Origin: Chloroflexota bacterium
GTDB lineage: Bacteria; Chloroflexota; Anaerolineae; Anaerolineales; Anaerolineaceae
Length of the DNA: 64,000 nucleotides
NCBI GenBank assembly: GCA_021825925.1
Contig: JAKAFP010000008.1
Span: 99,047 to 163,046 of the forward strand
Direction: 5' to 3'
Made by a program: the position numbers and the translations under genes. Positions 53,423-61,765 of this stretch are shown here, in pieces. The notes beneath the pieces are model-generated. The model was not told the origin of the DNA. It made no database searches and saw only the letters and a list, made by a program, of their open reading frames with translations. Position 1 is the first letter of the stretch; each line of letters opens with the position of its first letter.

Positions 53423-53923
53423 ATGAATGCCATTTTCAGCCGTCGAAGCATACGCAAATACACCAAACAGGAAATCTCTGAAGAAGTGATCGAGAAACTC
53501 TTGAGAGCTGCCATGGCGGCACCTTCCGCGGCAAATGAGCAACCCTGGCACTTCGTGGTGATCAAAGATAAAGATACGCTGTACAACATTCCCAGGTTCC
53601 ACCCTTATTCACAAATGCTCAAAGAGGCAGACTGCGCCATCGTAGTGTGTGGAGATCTGGTACTGGAAACCTGCAAGGGATTCTGGGTGCAGGATTGCTC
53701 TGCCGCCACTGAAAACATTTTAATTGAAGCCACCGACCTTGGCCTGGGTGCCGTTTGGCTTGGCGTCTACCCTGACAAAGACAGGGTAAGACCGGTTCAA
53801 ACCTTGTTGGGGCTGCCAGAAACCGTCATCCCGCTGAGCATCATCGCCCTGGGTTATCCAACCGAGACCAAAACACCTACAGACCGGTTTAATACCAAAA
53901 GGATCCACCGGGACAAGTGGTAA
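53423..53923 (+). CDS. Nitroreductase-family FMN protein
   Basis: A 166-residue nitroreductase. The N-terminal AIFSRRSIRKYTKQEI is the FMN-phosphate site, and MAAPSAANEQPWHFVVIKD follows. EATDLGLGAVWLGVYPDK and PLSIIALGYPTE are typical late segments. It uses NAD(P)H to reduce nitro or quinone compounds. The start ATG 53423 has AAGGA upstream; an upstream in-frame ATG at 53390 has none. Confidence 0.9.
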   Translation: MNAIFSRRSIRKYTKQEISEEVIEKLLRAAMAAPSAANEQPWHFVVIKDKDTLYNIPRFHPYSQMLKEADCAIVVCGDLVLETCKGFWVQDCSAATENILIEATDLGLGAVWLGVYPDKDRVRPVQTLLGLPETVIPLSIIALGYPTETKTPTDRFNTKRIHRDKW

Positions 53924-53951
53924 ATCTGGAAAAATCCAATCTATAAAAATA

Positions 53952-54080
53952 ATGCCGCGAGCGAACAATAAAATAGGAGAGTGGCTGCGACCATTGCCTG
54001 ATCTCATTATTTACGCGGAGGCCCTCTTGGAAGGATTTGAGCAAAATGGACAACGGGTTAGTACTCAATATCGAAGTTGA
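53952..54080 (+). CDS. Possible small protein (42 residues)
   Basis: A frame from ATG 53952 encodes MPRANNKIGEWLRPLPDL then IIYAEALLEGFEQNGQRVST. It ends 35 bases inside the next gene. No ribosome site is obvious. It could be a short real gene or chance; no family recognised. Confidence 0.25.
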   Translation: MPRANNKIGEWLRPLPDLIIYAEALLEGFEQNGQRVSTQYRS

Positions 54081-54921
54081 TAATGGAATGGAAATATCCG
54101 GGGAAAGAATTGACCATTTATTATCTACCTCTGAATTGATCCAAGCCCTCACACAAGATTTTTCAAAGAATTCATTATTCCCCATATGGAGAATTCTGGC
54201 GCTTGCCGAGATCCCATACTCTGGAAGACTCAAGTACACTCAAGATCTAGTGGCATACGTTGAAAAAACTTATGGCACGCCTGATGGTTTTTCCATCACG
54301 GGAAAAAACGTTGATCTTCTTCCGTGTTACAACGCGATGCTGGTGGAGGCTTTTTCAAAGCTGGGGCTTGCCGATCTTCCTGAAGTTAAAAATGCGGTGA
54401 ACTGGATTTTAAAATATCAGGTGATGGGTAGAAATGAAGTCACTTCCTGGCAGGGTGCAGGCATAAAAAAATATGGCGGCTGCATGAAATCTACACCTTG
54501 TTTCATAGGCATAGCAAAAACGATCAAAGCCCTTGTCTATTTTTCATCCGTTTCAGCATTCGAAGAAACGAGAATAAAGGAAACTATTAACAAGGGTTCG
54601 GAATACTTATTACAACACAACCTTTTTCAAAGATTGACCAAAAATGAACCCTTGACCAATCATATTCTTGATATTGCTTATCCACAGTCTTATCAACTGA
54701 ATATCATCGAGTTGCTGGATATTGCTTTCAAGACAAATCACATGAATGACCCCAGAGTCAAAAGCGCCGTTGATCATATCTTGAGCAAGAAAACAAAAGA
54801 GAATTTCTGGAAGATCAATTACATCTACAAGGCGGATGGTTTTATCAGTTTTGATAAAAAAGGGGAAAAGGGAGAATGGGTCAGCTATTTGTTGGATAGA
54901 TATTTAGGCCAGATCGGATAA
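54046..54921 (+). CDS. Alpha-alpha toroid (prenyltransferase/terpene-cyclase-like) protein
   Basis: A 291-residue protein of mainly helical repeats. Segments such as FPIWRILALAEIPYSGRLKY, AVNWILKYQVMGRNEVTSWQ, GGCMKSTPCFIGIAKTIKAL and NFWKINYIYKADG suggest the alpha/alpha-barrel seen in squalene-cyclase and prenyltransferase-type repeats. No DxDD or other terpene-cyclase acid motif is visible, so catalysis is doubtful. The start ATG 54046 has GGAAGG upstream. Related proteins in this phylum are sometimes misnamed after nitrogen-fixation genes. The function is unknown. Confidence 0.6.
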   Translation: MDNGLVLNIEVDNGMEISGERIDHLLSTSELIQALTQDFSKNSLFPIWRILALAEIPYSGRLKYTQDLVAYVEKTYGTPDGFSITGKNVDLLPCYNAMLVEAFSKLGLADLPEVKNAVNWILKYQVMGRNEVTSWQGAGIKKYGGCMKSTPCFIGIAKTIKALVYFSSVSAFEETRIKETINKGSEYLLQHNLFQRLTKNEPLTNHILDIAYPQSYQLNIIELLDIAFKTNHMNDPRVKSAVDHILSKKTKENFWKINYIYKADGFISFDKKGEKGEWVSYLLDRYLGQIG

Positions 54922-54933
54922 TATAGATCAGTC

Positions 54934-55482
54934 ATGAAAAAATGGCCAGAAGTAAAGACCGAGCGCCTTGTCTTGAGAATCCTCGAATTGAAAGATAAAG
55001 AGGTCTTTTTGGCATATCGAGGCAACCCCGCTGTCGTTCAGTTCCAAACCTGGGATCCGCCGAGCCTTCAAGAAGTTGAGAGATTTATCCAGCAAAACCT
55101 GGCGGTCATTCCAAACACACCCAATACCTGGCTGCAATTGGGCATCACCCTGCATAACGACCAATTGATCGGGGATATCGGCCTGCACTTCCTGGAAGAC
55201 GGCGCCCAAATGGAAATTGGCTACACCCTCGCGCCTGAACATCAAGGGCAGGGCTACGCTTTTGAAGCTGTCAAAGCAATTTTGGGGTATCTTTTTGGCC
55301 AACTTGAGAAACACCGCATCACGGCTTCCGTTGATCCTGAGAACGTCCGCTCAAGACGATTACTTGAAAAACTGGGGTTTCGGCAAGAAGGGTTTTTTAT
55401 TCAAAGCATCCTAATCCGCGGCGAATGGTGCGACGACGTGGTTTATGCCATGCTGGCAGAAGAATGGAAAACAAAGAGGTAA
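54934..55482 (+). CDS. GNAT-family (RimJ/RimL-type) N-acetyltransferase
   Basis: A 182-residue acetyltransferase. TERLVLRILELKDKEVFLAY starts the typical RimJ/RimL fold, and IGYTLAPEHQGQGYAFEAVK is the acetyl-CoA-binding loop (Q/RxxGxG/A). SRRLLEKLGFRQEGFF follows. Substrates may be protein N-termini or small amines. It begins 13 bases after the preceding gene and 4 bases before the next. Confidence 0.9.
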   Translation: MKKWPEVKTERLVLRILELKDKEVFLAYRGNPAVVQFQTWDPPSLQEVERFIQQNLAVIPNTPNTWLQLGITLHNDQLIGDIGLHFLEDGAQMEIGYTLAPEHQGQGYAFEAVKAILGYLFGQLEKHRITASVDPENVRSRRLLEKLGFRQEGFFIQSILIRGEWCDDVVYAMLAEEWKTKR

Positions 55483-55485
55483 GGC

Positions 55486-56364
55486 ATGTATGAATTGAAC
55501 CAGGTTGGTGAAAAAACATATTACATCGAATCACCGGCTAAGATGGGGATCTATAAGCTAAGCGCGACGGAAGTCTGCCTGATTGACAGCGGCAACGACA
55601 AGGACGCTGGCCGCAAGGTGCAGGGCATTTTGGAAGAGCAGGGCTGGAGCCTGAAGTTCATCCTCAACACCCATTCCAACGCAGACCACGTGGGCGGCAA
55701 CGCCGTGCTGCAGCAGCGCTTGAACGTGCCTGCCTATGCCAGCGGCATTGAAGCCTGCTTCAACCGATTCCCCATTCTGGAATCATCTTTTCTTTATGGC
55801 GGCTTTCCGGTCAAGGAATTGCGTAACAAGTTCCTGATGGCCCCGGCTTCCGAGGCTCATAATCTTGCCGAGCTCAGCCTGCCTGATGGACTTGAGATCA
55901 TCCCCCTCGATGGACATTACTTCGGTATGTTCGGGGTTAAAACCGATGACGGGGTCTGGTTCCTTGCAGACTGTTTGATGGGTGAAAACATCCTGCAAAA
56001 ATACCACGCCTCATTTATTTATGATGTAGCTGCTTACCTCGCCACATTGGATAAAGTGGATATGCTTGAAGGGGAATGGTTCATCCCGGCTCATGCACCA
56101 GCGTGTAAAGATATTCGTCCGCTGGTGGCCGCCAACCGCCAAAAAGTAATGGAGGTTAGCGAAAAACTGCTTGAATGGTGCCGGGAACCCGTGGCGTTTG
56201 AGGACGTCTTAAAGATGATCTTCGATCATTATCAACTCAGCATGGATTGGAACCAATACGTCCTGGTGGGCAGCACCATTCGTTCGTATCTCGCTTATCT
56301 GCATGATAATGGTCGCCTGCAAACTTCTTTTATTAATAACAAACTCTTATGGCAAACCACGTAA
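55486..56364 (+). CDS. Metallo-beta-lactamase-fold hydrolase
   Basis: A 292-residue MBL protein. The metal motif reads THSNADHVGG, so the second His of HxHxDH is Asn. Other ligands appear in LDGHYFGMFG (His) and FLADCLMGENI (Asp), with a final His in FIPAHAPACKD. A helical C-terminal winged-helix-like segment (residues about 215-290) follows. The HSNADH variant is a known subgroup of MBL proteins. The reaction is unknown. GAGGTAAGGC precedes the ATG. Confidence 0.85.
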   Translation: MYELNQVGEKTYYIESPAKMGIYKLSATEVCLIDSGNDKDAGRKVQGILEEQGWSLKFILNTHSNADHVGGNAVLQQRLNVPAYASGIEACFNRFPILESSFLYGGFPVKELRNKFLMAPASEAHNLAELSLPDGLEIIPLDGHYFGMFGVKTDDGVWFLADCLMGENILQKYHASFIYDVAAYLATLDKVDMLEGEWFIPAHAPACKDIRPLVAANRQKVMEVSEKLLEWCREPVAFEDVLKMIFDHYQLSMDWNQYVLVGSTIRSYLAYLHDNGRLQTSFINNKLLWQTT

Positions 56365-56468
56365 TCATTACACAATGAATCCGGCTATAATTCTCGTATG
56401 AACCTTGCAACGAAAAACATGGTACTTTTGTATTCGGTAATAGTGGGTTCACTTAAAGTGGAGGAAGT

Positions 56469-57452
56469 ATGAAAAAGACCACCATTCTCTTAACCAGTCT
56501 ATTGATCGCCACCTTGGTTCTGGTGGCATGCAATTTGCCATTTGGTTATACAATAACCCGGGTAGATCAGGCAGGCACGCCCAATGCAACGCTGACGGCA
56601 TTATTTGATACCAGCCATAACATCCCGGCCACGATCACACCGCCGTTGATCGCCACCAGCACGGCATTCTTGCCCACCATGGAACCGGCGACAACCACAC
56701 CTACGACAGAGCCCACACAAACAATTGCCCCAGCCACCAATACCCCCATGGTCATAGTGGTAACGGCCACGACCGCACCGACCTCCGCACCAGCCTTCAG
56801 GGCAAACTCACAACTCTATGCAAATTACCTTACCACTGCCCCCGTGCAAGACGGAACGTATGCAGAATGGGTGGACAAGACCAACAAATACACCATGCCC
56901 AACTTCGCCTGGGGTAAAGCCAACTGGGTCAATAATGCCGACCTTGAAGGCGCATTCGCCGTTGCCTGGGACAGCACGAACCTTTATCTCGGATTCAAAA
57001 TCACGGATGATATTTACAATCAGCCTTATGCCGGCGGCAATATTTACAACGGGGATACCGTTGAAGTGCTGCTGGATACAAACTTGCTGGGCGATTTTTA
57101 CACCACCAGTCTGACCTCTGATGATTATCAGCTCGGACTTTCGGCAGGCAGCCGCGATGGCAGCGTTGAATCAGGCGCCTACCTTTGGTATCCCTCCAAC
57201 GTGGCAGGCAAGCGCAGCCAGGTGGTTATCTCAAAACAATTTGAATCTGCGACGGTTTACCGCATTGAAGCAGCCATCCCCTGGTCGCTCTATGGCATCA
57301 CTCCCTCGGCAGGGATGCGACTGGGTTTTGCCGTGAATGTGGATGACAACGATAATGTTGACAGCTATAAGAAAATGACCATGCTATCAAGCGCCTACGG
57401 GCTTTCAGTGTTCAACCCGACCACCTGGGGCGAACTGGTACTGGTGAAGTAG
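56469..57452 (+). CDS. Lipoprotein with family-9-like sugar-binding domain
   Basis: A 327-residue lipoprotein. A signal peptide with lipobox (LVLVACN) is followed by a Thr/Pro-rich linker (about residues 45-105). The C-terminal ~200 residues resemble a CBM9-like (DOMON-type) beta sandwich: FAVAWDSTNLYLGFKITDDI, GDTVEVLLDTNLLGDFY and IEAAIPWSLYGITPSAGMRL. CBM9 domains bind reducing ends of sugars. It may capture saccharides at the cell surface. GGAGGAAGT precedes the ATG. Confidence 0.82.
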   Translation: MKKTTILLTSLLIATLVLVACNLPFGYTITRVDQAGTPNATLTALFDTSHNIPATITPPLIATSTAFLPTMEPATTTPTTEPTQTIAPATNTPMVIVVTATTAPTSAPAFRANSQLYANYLTTAPVQDGTYAEWVDKTNKYTMPNFAWGKANWVNNADLEGAFAVAWDSTNLYLGFKITDDIYNQPYAGGNIYNGDTVEVLLDTNLLGDFYTTSLTSDDYQLGLSAGSRDGSVESGAYLWYPSNVAGKRSQVVISKQFESATVYRIEAAIPWSLYGITPSAGMRLGFAVNVDDNDNVDSYKKMTMLSSAYGLSVFNPTTWGELVLVK

Positions 57453-57475
57453 AATTATTTTTCAGACAATACCAT

Positions 57476-57508
57476 AAAAAAAGGCTGCCATCTAGGGCAG
57501 CCTTTTTT
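57476..57508. terminator. Bidirectional terminator between lipoprotein and thioredoxin genes
   Basis: AAAAAAAGGCTGCC and GGCAGCCTTTTTT pair around a short loop. T-runs flank both ends, so it serves both convergent genes. Confidence 0.9.
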
Positions 57509-58342
57509 CTAAAACAAGATGCTGGTAAGTTCCTTACGGTATTGGCGGGTCAGGTCGCTTTCCTGATCCATCAGATCAAGGATGGCGAGCACCACTTCCT
57601 TGCCGCGTTCACGCCGAAAGTGTTTATCAGTTCTCAGAATATCAAATAAACCATCCAGGCTGGCAAGCATGTTGCCGCGCAAGGCCAGCCGCATGGAATT
57701 TTGGAAAGCCAGATCAAGATCGGTCTCATTCGGCAGGCTTCCGCTGACGGCATCTTGCATGGCTTTCATCAAGGGCAACAGACGCTCAGCCTCGTTGTAT
57801 TCCTTGCAAGCGGGGAAAACCCTTAAACTAGCCCTGGCTGCGGGGGCATTCCCCTCAAGCAGATTGATCTTGATCAAACCGAGCATGGCGCCCGGTGTTT
57901 CAGGTGTGATCTCAAGCGCCTCATCGTAGGCTTTGCGGGACCCTTCGAGATTCCCCATTGCCAACAGGCTGTCGCCTTTTTGTACCAGCAGACTTGCCGG
58001 GCTGGGAGGCAGGATCTGGGAGATAAATTCACGTACGCGTGGTTCAGGCTGCAGCCCTGCAAACTCGCTGATGCGGCTGCCCTGGCTAAACGCCAACACA
58101 GTCGGAATGCTGCGTACGCTGTACTTCAACACCAGGTTGGGATTGACATCCGCATCCACCTTGGCGAGCCTGAATGAGCCGTTGGCTTCATCCGCCAGTT
58201 TTTCGAGGATCGGTGAAAGCATCTTGCAAGGCTTGCACCATTCCGCCCAGAAATCCACTATGACCGGTGTATTCTGCGAATAGGCAAGCACTTCGTATTC
58301 AAAATCACTTTCGGTGACCGATCTAATATACTCGGACATCAT
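57509..58342 (-). CDS. Thioredoxin-TPR protein (YbbN/CnoX-like)
   Basis: A 277-residue protein. The thioredoxin domain has the active site WCKPC with C36 and C39 (FWAEWCKPCKMLSPI). The C-terminal 160 residues form TPR-like helices (LLAMGNLEGSRKAYDEALEI, AMLGLIKINLLEGNAPAARA), as in YbbN/CnoX, which combine redox and holdase activities. Unlike E. coli CnoX the CxxC is intact. The start ATG 58342 has AGGAG upstream. It is followed by a gene of unknown function. Confidence 0.88.
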   Translation of the reverse strand: MMSEYIRSVTESDFEYEVLAYSQNTPVIVDFWAEWCKPCKMLSPILEKLADEANGSFRLAKVDADVNPNLVLKYSVRSIPTVLAFSQGSRISEFAGLQPEPRVREFISQILPPSPASLLVQKGDSLLAMGNLEGSRKAYDEALEITPETPGAMLGLIKINLLEGNAPAARASLRVFPACKEYNEAERLLPLMKAMQDAVSGSLPNETDLDLAFQNSMRLALRGNMLASLDGLFDILRTDKHFRRERGKEVVLAILDLMDQESDLTRQYRKELTSILF

Positions 58343-58372
58343 TGTGTTTTCTCCTGAACAAGGCGGGCATGG

Positions 58373-58816
58373 CTATTCACCATTATCGTCACCTTCTCCA
58401 TTTTCGTCAGATCTTGATGCAGGTTGGTCAATGCGGATGACCTCACCATGGATATTGACCACTACTTTAAAGCCAATCATGCCCAGGTAAACACGGGTCT
58501 CTTCGGGCAGCCCCATTTGCAGCACTTGGGCGAACTGTTGATCCAGGTTCTTTAGTTGATTCTCAATGATCGCATGTGTAAAAAGATCGTCCTGCCCCAT
58601 CATCTTGGTGGCCTGTTCAGCGATCAATTCTTCATTGCCGCTGATCTGTTCACCAAAGGATTTCAATATTTCCATATCCACCGCATCGGACGGGATATGG
58701 CGCAAGAAGCCGGCATCATTGACAATATAACAGGGTTCCGAACCGATCGAGCCTGTCGTCACCGGATTATCATACTCATCTATTACCAAACCTTTAAATA
58801 AGGGTTCTCTACTCAT
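58373..58816 (-). CDS. Conserved protein of unknown function
   Basis: A 147-residue acidic cytosolic protein. Features are LFKGLVIDEYDNPVTTG, FLRHIPSDAVDMEILKSFGE, and HAIIENQLKNLDQQFAQVLQ, ending with an acidic tail (DENGEGDDNGE). A central HIENQLKNLDQQ helix suggests a coiled-coil element. It lies between the thioredoxin and L,D-transpeptidase genes. The ATG 58816 has AAGGTG upstream. No family could be named. Confidence 0.6.
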   Translation of the reverse strand: MSREPLFKGLVIDEYDNPVTTGSIGSEPCYIVNDAGFLRHIPSDAVDMEILKSFGEQISGNEELIAEQATKMMGQDDLFTHAIIENQLKNLDQQFAQVLQMGLPEETRVYLGMIGFKVVVNIHGEVIRIDQPASRSDENGEGDDNGE

Positions 58817-58844
58817 ATTATTCACCTTGCATTAATTATAAAAC

Positions 58845-58870
58845 GAATCCAACCCGGGAGGATTGGATTC
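58845..58870 (-). terminator. Terminator after the first L,D-transpeptidase gene
   Basis: GAATCCAACC and GATTGGATTC pair with a short GC loop. On the minus strand it is followed by GTTTTATAATT. Confidence 0.65.
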
Positions 58871-58891
58871 TTGTTAGAAGTTTATTAATTT

Positions 58892-59944
58892 TTACTTGAT
58901 GGTTACTTTCGTACCGCCCAGCATTTTGTAGCCGCGTTGTTCACCGACACCCACCACCGGATTCGTCCAGCGATAGATCCATTTGGCAGATGCAGGGGGC
59001 AGATTGATGCAGCCGTGACTCATGGCGACGCCAAAATTGTTGTGCCAATAGGTTCCGTGGAACGAGATGCCGTTGACATCCAGGTAGGAGATCCATGGAA
59101 TACCGGGCAGATTAAATGTGTTCATGTGATGATCGTTGCCATCAATCATATGCCTTGAAGGCCGTTTGTAATCGGTGGTGAAATCGCCGGTGGGAGTCAA
59201 AGACACATCCCCTTTGTTGACGCCGGCAGAACAACGGAAGAGCTGCACCTGGCTGTCGCCTTCGTATGCGATCACGAGTTGTTCGCCAAGGCGAACTTCT
59301 ATCCTTTTCTCATTCGCGGGAACGGCAGGAGACAAGGGCGTCAATTCATCGAGAGGAATGACTCGTATGTGCTGTGTTTTAACGAAATAGCTTTTTTGGT
59401 AAAAATCTTCCAGCAGCTCATACCACCAGTTGCCCGATCCATCTTTTTTGAGGCCCAGGATCCAGTGCGTGGTGGCGTAATACAATCGAATGGATTCATC
59501 AGGATTCTGAAGGTCGTAAACGGCATCCGTGAAAGGCACATTCACTTCTGCCAACAAGCCCGTATCAGGGATGTTGGTAACCATTTCATTCAACTTGTTC
59601 GCAACAGGCTGCACCACACCGGAGTGAATGAATCCTTCACCGTTCAACTCATACCAGATGCGGTTGGCGGTGGTATCATCGCTGCCGATGGCGGTATTGG
59701 TAATGGGCAAGACTTCGTCCAGGGCGAGTTCACGAATCACTTTACCCTGTTCAGAAGGGATGTCGAAAAGGTCCAGACGTTTTTTTGTGATGCGGCCCAG
59801 GGGGGTTGAAGCATCCTGCTGAATGCCGGAATCAGCATAGGCAAAAGAAGTGCGGCTCAACGCAAGCACAGAGATCAGGGCAGCGCTGCTGAACCGCAAG
59901 AATTCGCGTCTTGAGAATTGCCGAAGGTCGAGAGAATCAGCCAT
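58892..59944 (-). CDS. L,D-transpeptidase (YkuD) with Tat-type signal
   Basis: A 350-residue exported enzyme. The N-terminus has SRREFLRFSSAALISVLALS, a Tat-like twin-Arg signal. A first SH3-like region (residues about 45-170) precedes the YkuD domain. The catalytic motif is HGTYWHNNFGVAMSHGCIN with S309, H310, G311, C312. It probably forms 3-3 peptidoglycan crosslinks or attaches a protein. It is the downstream gene of a three-gene unit with a second transpeptidase and an amidase. Confidence 0.9.
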   Translation of the reverse strand: MADSLDLRQFSRREFLRFSSAALISVLALSRTSFAYADSGIQQDASTPLGRITKKRLDLFDIPSEQGKVIRELALDEVLPITNTAIGSDDTTANRIWYELNGEGFIHSGVVQPVANKLNEMVTNIPDTGLLAEVNVPFTDAVYDLQNPDESIRLYYATTHWILGLKKDGSGNWWYELLEDFYQKSYFVKTQHIRVIPLDELTPLSPAVPANEKRIEVRLGEQLVIAYEGDSQVQLFRCSAGVNKGDVSLTPTGDFTTDYKRPSRHMIDGNDHHMNTFNLPGIPWISYLDVNGISFHGTYWHNNFGVAMSHGCINLPPASAKWIYRWTNPVVGVGEQRGYKMLGGTKVTIK

Positions 59945-59950
59945 GGCGGT

Positions 59951-61765
59951 TTAGTAATGGACCACTACGGGGGTGCCAACTTCAGAGAAGTTGTAGACCC
60001 ACTCGGCTTCGCTGGTGAGCATATTAACGCAGCCGTGGCTCATGGGGGTGCCAAAATTGTGGTGCCAGTAGGTTCCATGGATGCCATAGCCCTGGTAAAA
60101 GTACATGGTATAGGGAACATCCGGCAGGTAATAACCGGGGCCGCGCATGTCGGTATATTGATATTTAACATAGACCGCGAAGGTACCGGTCACTGTCGGG
60201 TGGGCGGCTACACCTGTGGAAACCAAAAAGGAAGATACCAGCGTATCGCCATCATAGGCATAAAGGCGCTGCTCGCTGAGGTTGACATCAATCCAATGCC
60301 CAGACAGGTCCGTGGAAGACTCAACGGGTTTGGGTTGAGCGGAATATGGTCTGGCTGTATTGGTCGGCCATGGCGTTTCGGTGACCGTAGGGGTCTCGGT
60401 CGGCAGGGGTGTTTCAGTGGCCGTCGGAGTGGGAGTTTCGGTGGGTGTCGGGGTGAGCGTCACGGTGGCGGTAGCGGTAAGCGTCGGGGTCAGGGAGGGT
60501 TTGTTCAACAATCCACCGGGAATGGGTGCCGCTGAACTGCGGGCCAGGGCATTCAACCCGGGCAGAGCAGCCCAAACCACCACTGCCGAAGCTGCAAGCG
60601 TGAGGAAAAGGACAAGAGCAACGGCCCATGAATAACCAGCTGACTTCTTAGCCGGTTTGTTTTTGACCGGGACTGTTTTTACGGATTCTTCAACGAATTC
60701 TGGTTGAACTTCTGGTCGAAACTCAGAAATGAGCTCCTGCTGACGGTCCGCTTCGTCTTCATGCAGGCGGGCTAAAATATCAATACGATCGTCTGAATCT
60801 TCCTCAAATGAAGTCTGTTCAACCGCTTCTGGTTCAGCTGCATCAAACGCGATCGGCTTCCAATCAGAATACTGTGAGGGCGTTTCTTCATCAGAGGTGA
60901 AAGGCGAAACCGCCGGTTCAACCGGGCCCGGATCAGGTTCTGCCATTAAGGCTGAAAGCGCAGACCAATCGGGTTCCTGGGGAGTGACTTCTTCCTGTGG
61001 CGTTAACGGCAGCGGTGGAGGCTCGCTGATGTTTTGGTCAGGCTTATTGATTTGAGAATCGAAGGTCGTCCAACCGGGTTCCTGAATGGGTTCGTCCATC
61101 TTTTCTGCTGGTGGAATCGGAGGTTCGATGGAAGACCAATCCGGTTCAGAGCCCAGAGAATCAAGTGCATCCCAATCGGGTTCAAGGGGGGCGGGTTCAT
61201 TTGCTGAGAGTGCTTCGCCGAGTGGAGCTTCAGCCATTATTTCAGGTTCCAATGGCGGAACTTCAGCAATGATCTCAGGTTCCACTGGGGTTGGTTCAGG
61301 TGCGATCGCCTGTTCTGAAACCTGTGAAGTATCAAATGATGGAGTTTCAGGTTCGATGACCGGCTCGACCACTTCTTTTGCTTCAGAAACCGACGGCTCT
61401 GTTATGAATTCACGTTCCGTGACGACTGGTTCGGTGGGCATGACGGTCGGTTTTACCGCAGGAATGGCAACGACCTGAATGACCGGCGTCTTGGCTTTAT
61501 ATTCAGCCATGCGCGTTTCAGCCCACTGCAGGCCTTTGGCTGCCCGTTCATTTTTCGGATTGATCTGTAGAGCTTTATTGAGATAAGCCACGCTGGCTGA
61601 AGGGCTTGAAACAGCCGCCAGGATCATCCAGGCTTCTTCGCTTTCAGGAGCGATCTTTATGGCAAATAAAGCCCAACGCCTCGCTTCCATCTTGTTCTTT
61701 TGCTGAAGCGCGACCTGGGCATTAACGAGAGCTAGTCTTAGTTGGTAGGCTGTTTGATCGCTCAT
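59951..61765 (-). CDS. L,D-transpeptidase with N-terminal TPR, single TM and Thr/Pro linker
   Basis: A 604-residue membrane protein. The N-terminal ~70 residues form TPR-like helices (ARRWALFAIKIAPESEEAWM, PKNERAAKGLQWAETRMAEY). A long acidic Pro-rich stretch (about 85-365) with repeated EPDW motifs follows, then a transmembrane helix (AGYSWAVALVLFLTLAASA, near 372-396), a TPTETPTPT-like linker (about 420-470) and a YkuD domain (about 485-604). The catalytic motif is HGTYWHHNFGTPMSHGCVN with C579. So the TPR part is cytosolic and the transpeptidase is outside. It overlaps the amidase stop by 4 bases. Confidence 0.9.
   Translation of the reverse strand: MSDQTAYQLRLALVNAQVALQQKNKMEARRWALFAIKIAPESEEAWMILAAVSSPSASVAYLNKALQINPKNERAAKGLQWAETRMAEYKAKTPVIQVVAIPAVKPTVMPTEPVVTEREFITEPSVSEAKEVVEPVIEPETPSFDTSQVSEQAIAPEPTPVEPEIIAEVPPLEPEIMAEAPLGEALSANEPAPLEPDWDALDSLGSEPDWSSIEPPIPPAEKMDEPIQEPGWTTFDSQINKPDQNISEPPPLPLTPQEEVTPQEPDWSALSALMAEPDPGPVEPAVSPFTSDEETPSQYSDWKPIAFDAAEPEAVEQTSFEEDSDDRIDILARLHEDEADRQQELISEFRPEVQPEFVEESVKTVPVKNKPAKKSAGYSWAVALVLFLTLAASAVVVWAALPGLNALARSSAAPIPGGLLNKPSLTPTLTATATVTLTPTPTETPTPTATETPLPTETPTVTETPWPTNTARPYSAQPKPVESSTDLSGHWIDVNLSEQRLYAYDGDTLVSSFLVSTGVAAHPTVTGTFAVYVKYQYTDMRGPGYYLPDVPYTMYFYQGYGIHGTYWHHNFGTPMSHGCVNMLTSEAEWVYNFSEVGTPVVVHY

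Noticed and set aside
60360..60480. Tandem repeats in Thr/Pro linkers as possible CRISPR or microsatellite
   Set aside because: They encode the in-frame TPTETPT-type linker of the transpeptidase and have no regular repeat-spacer pattern. No CRISPR array was seen anywhere in the window.
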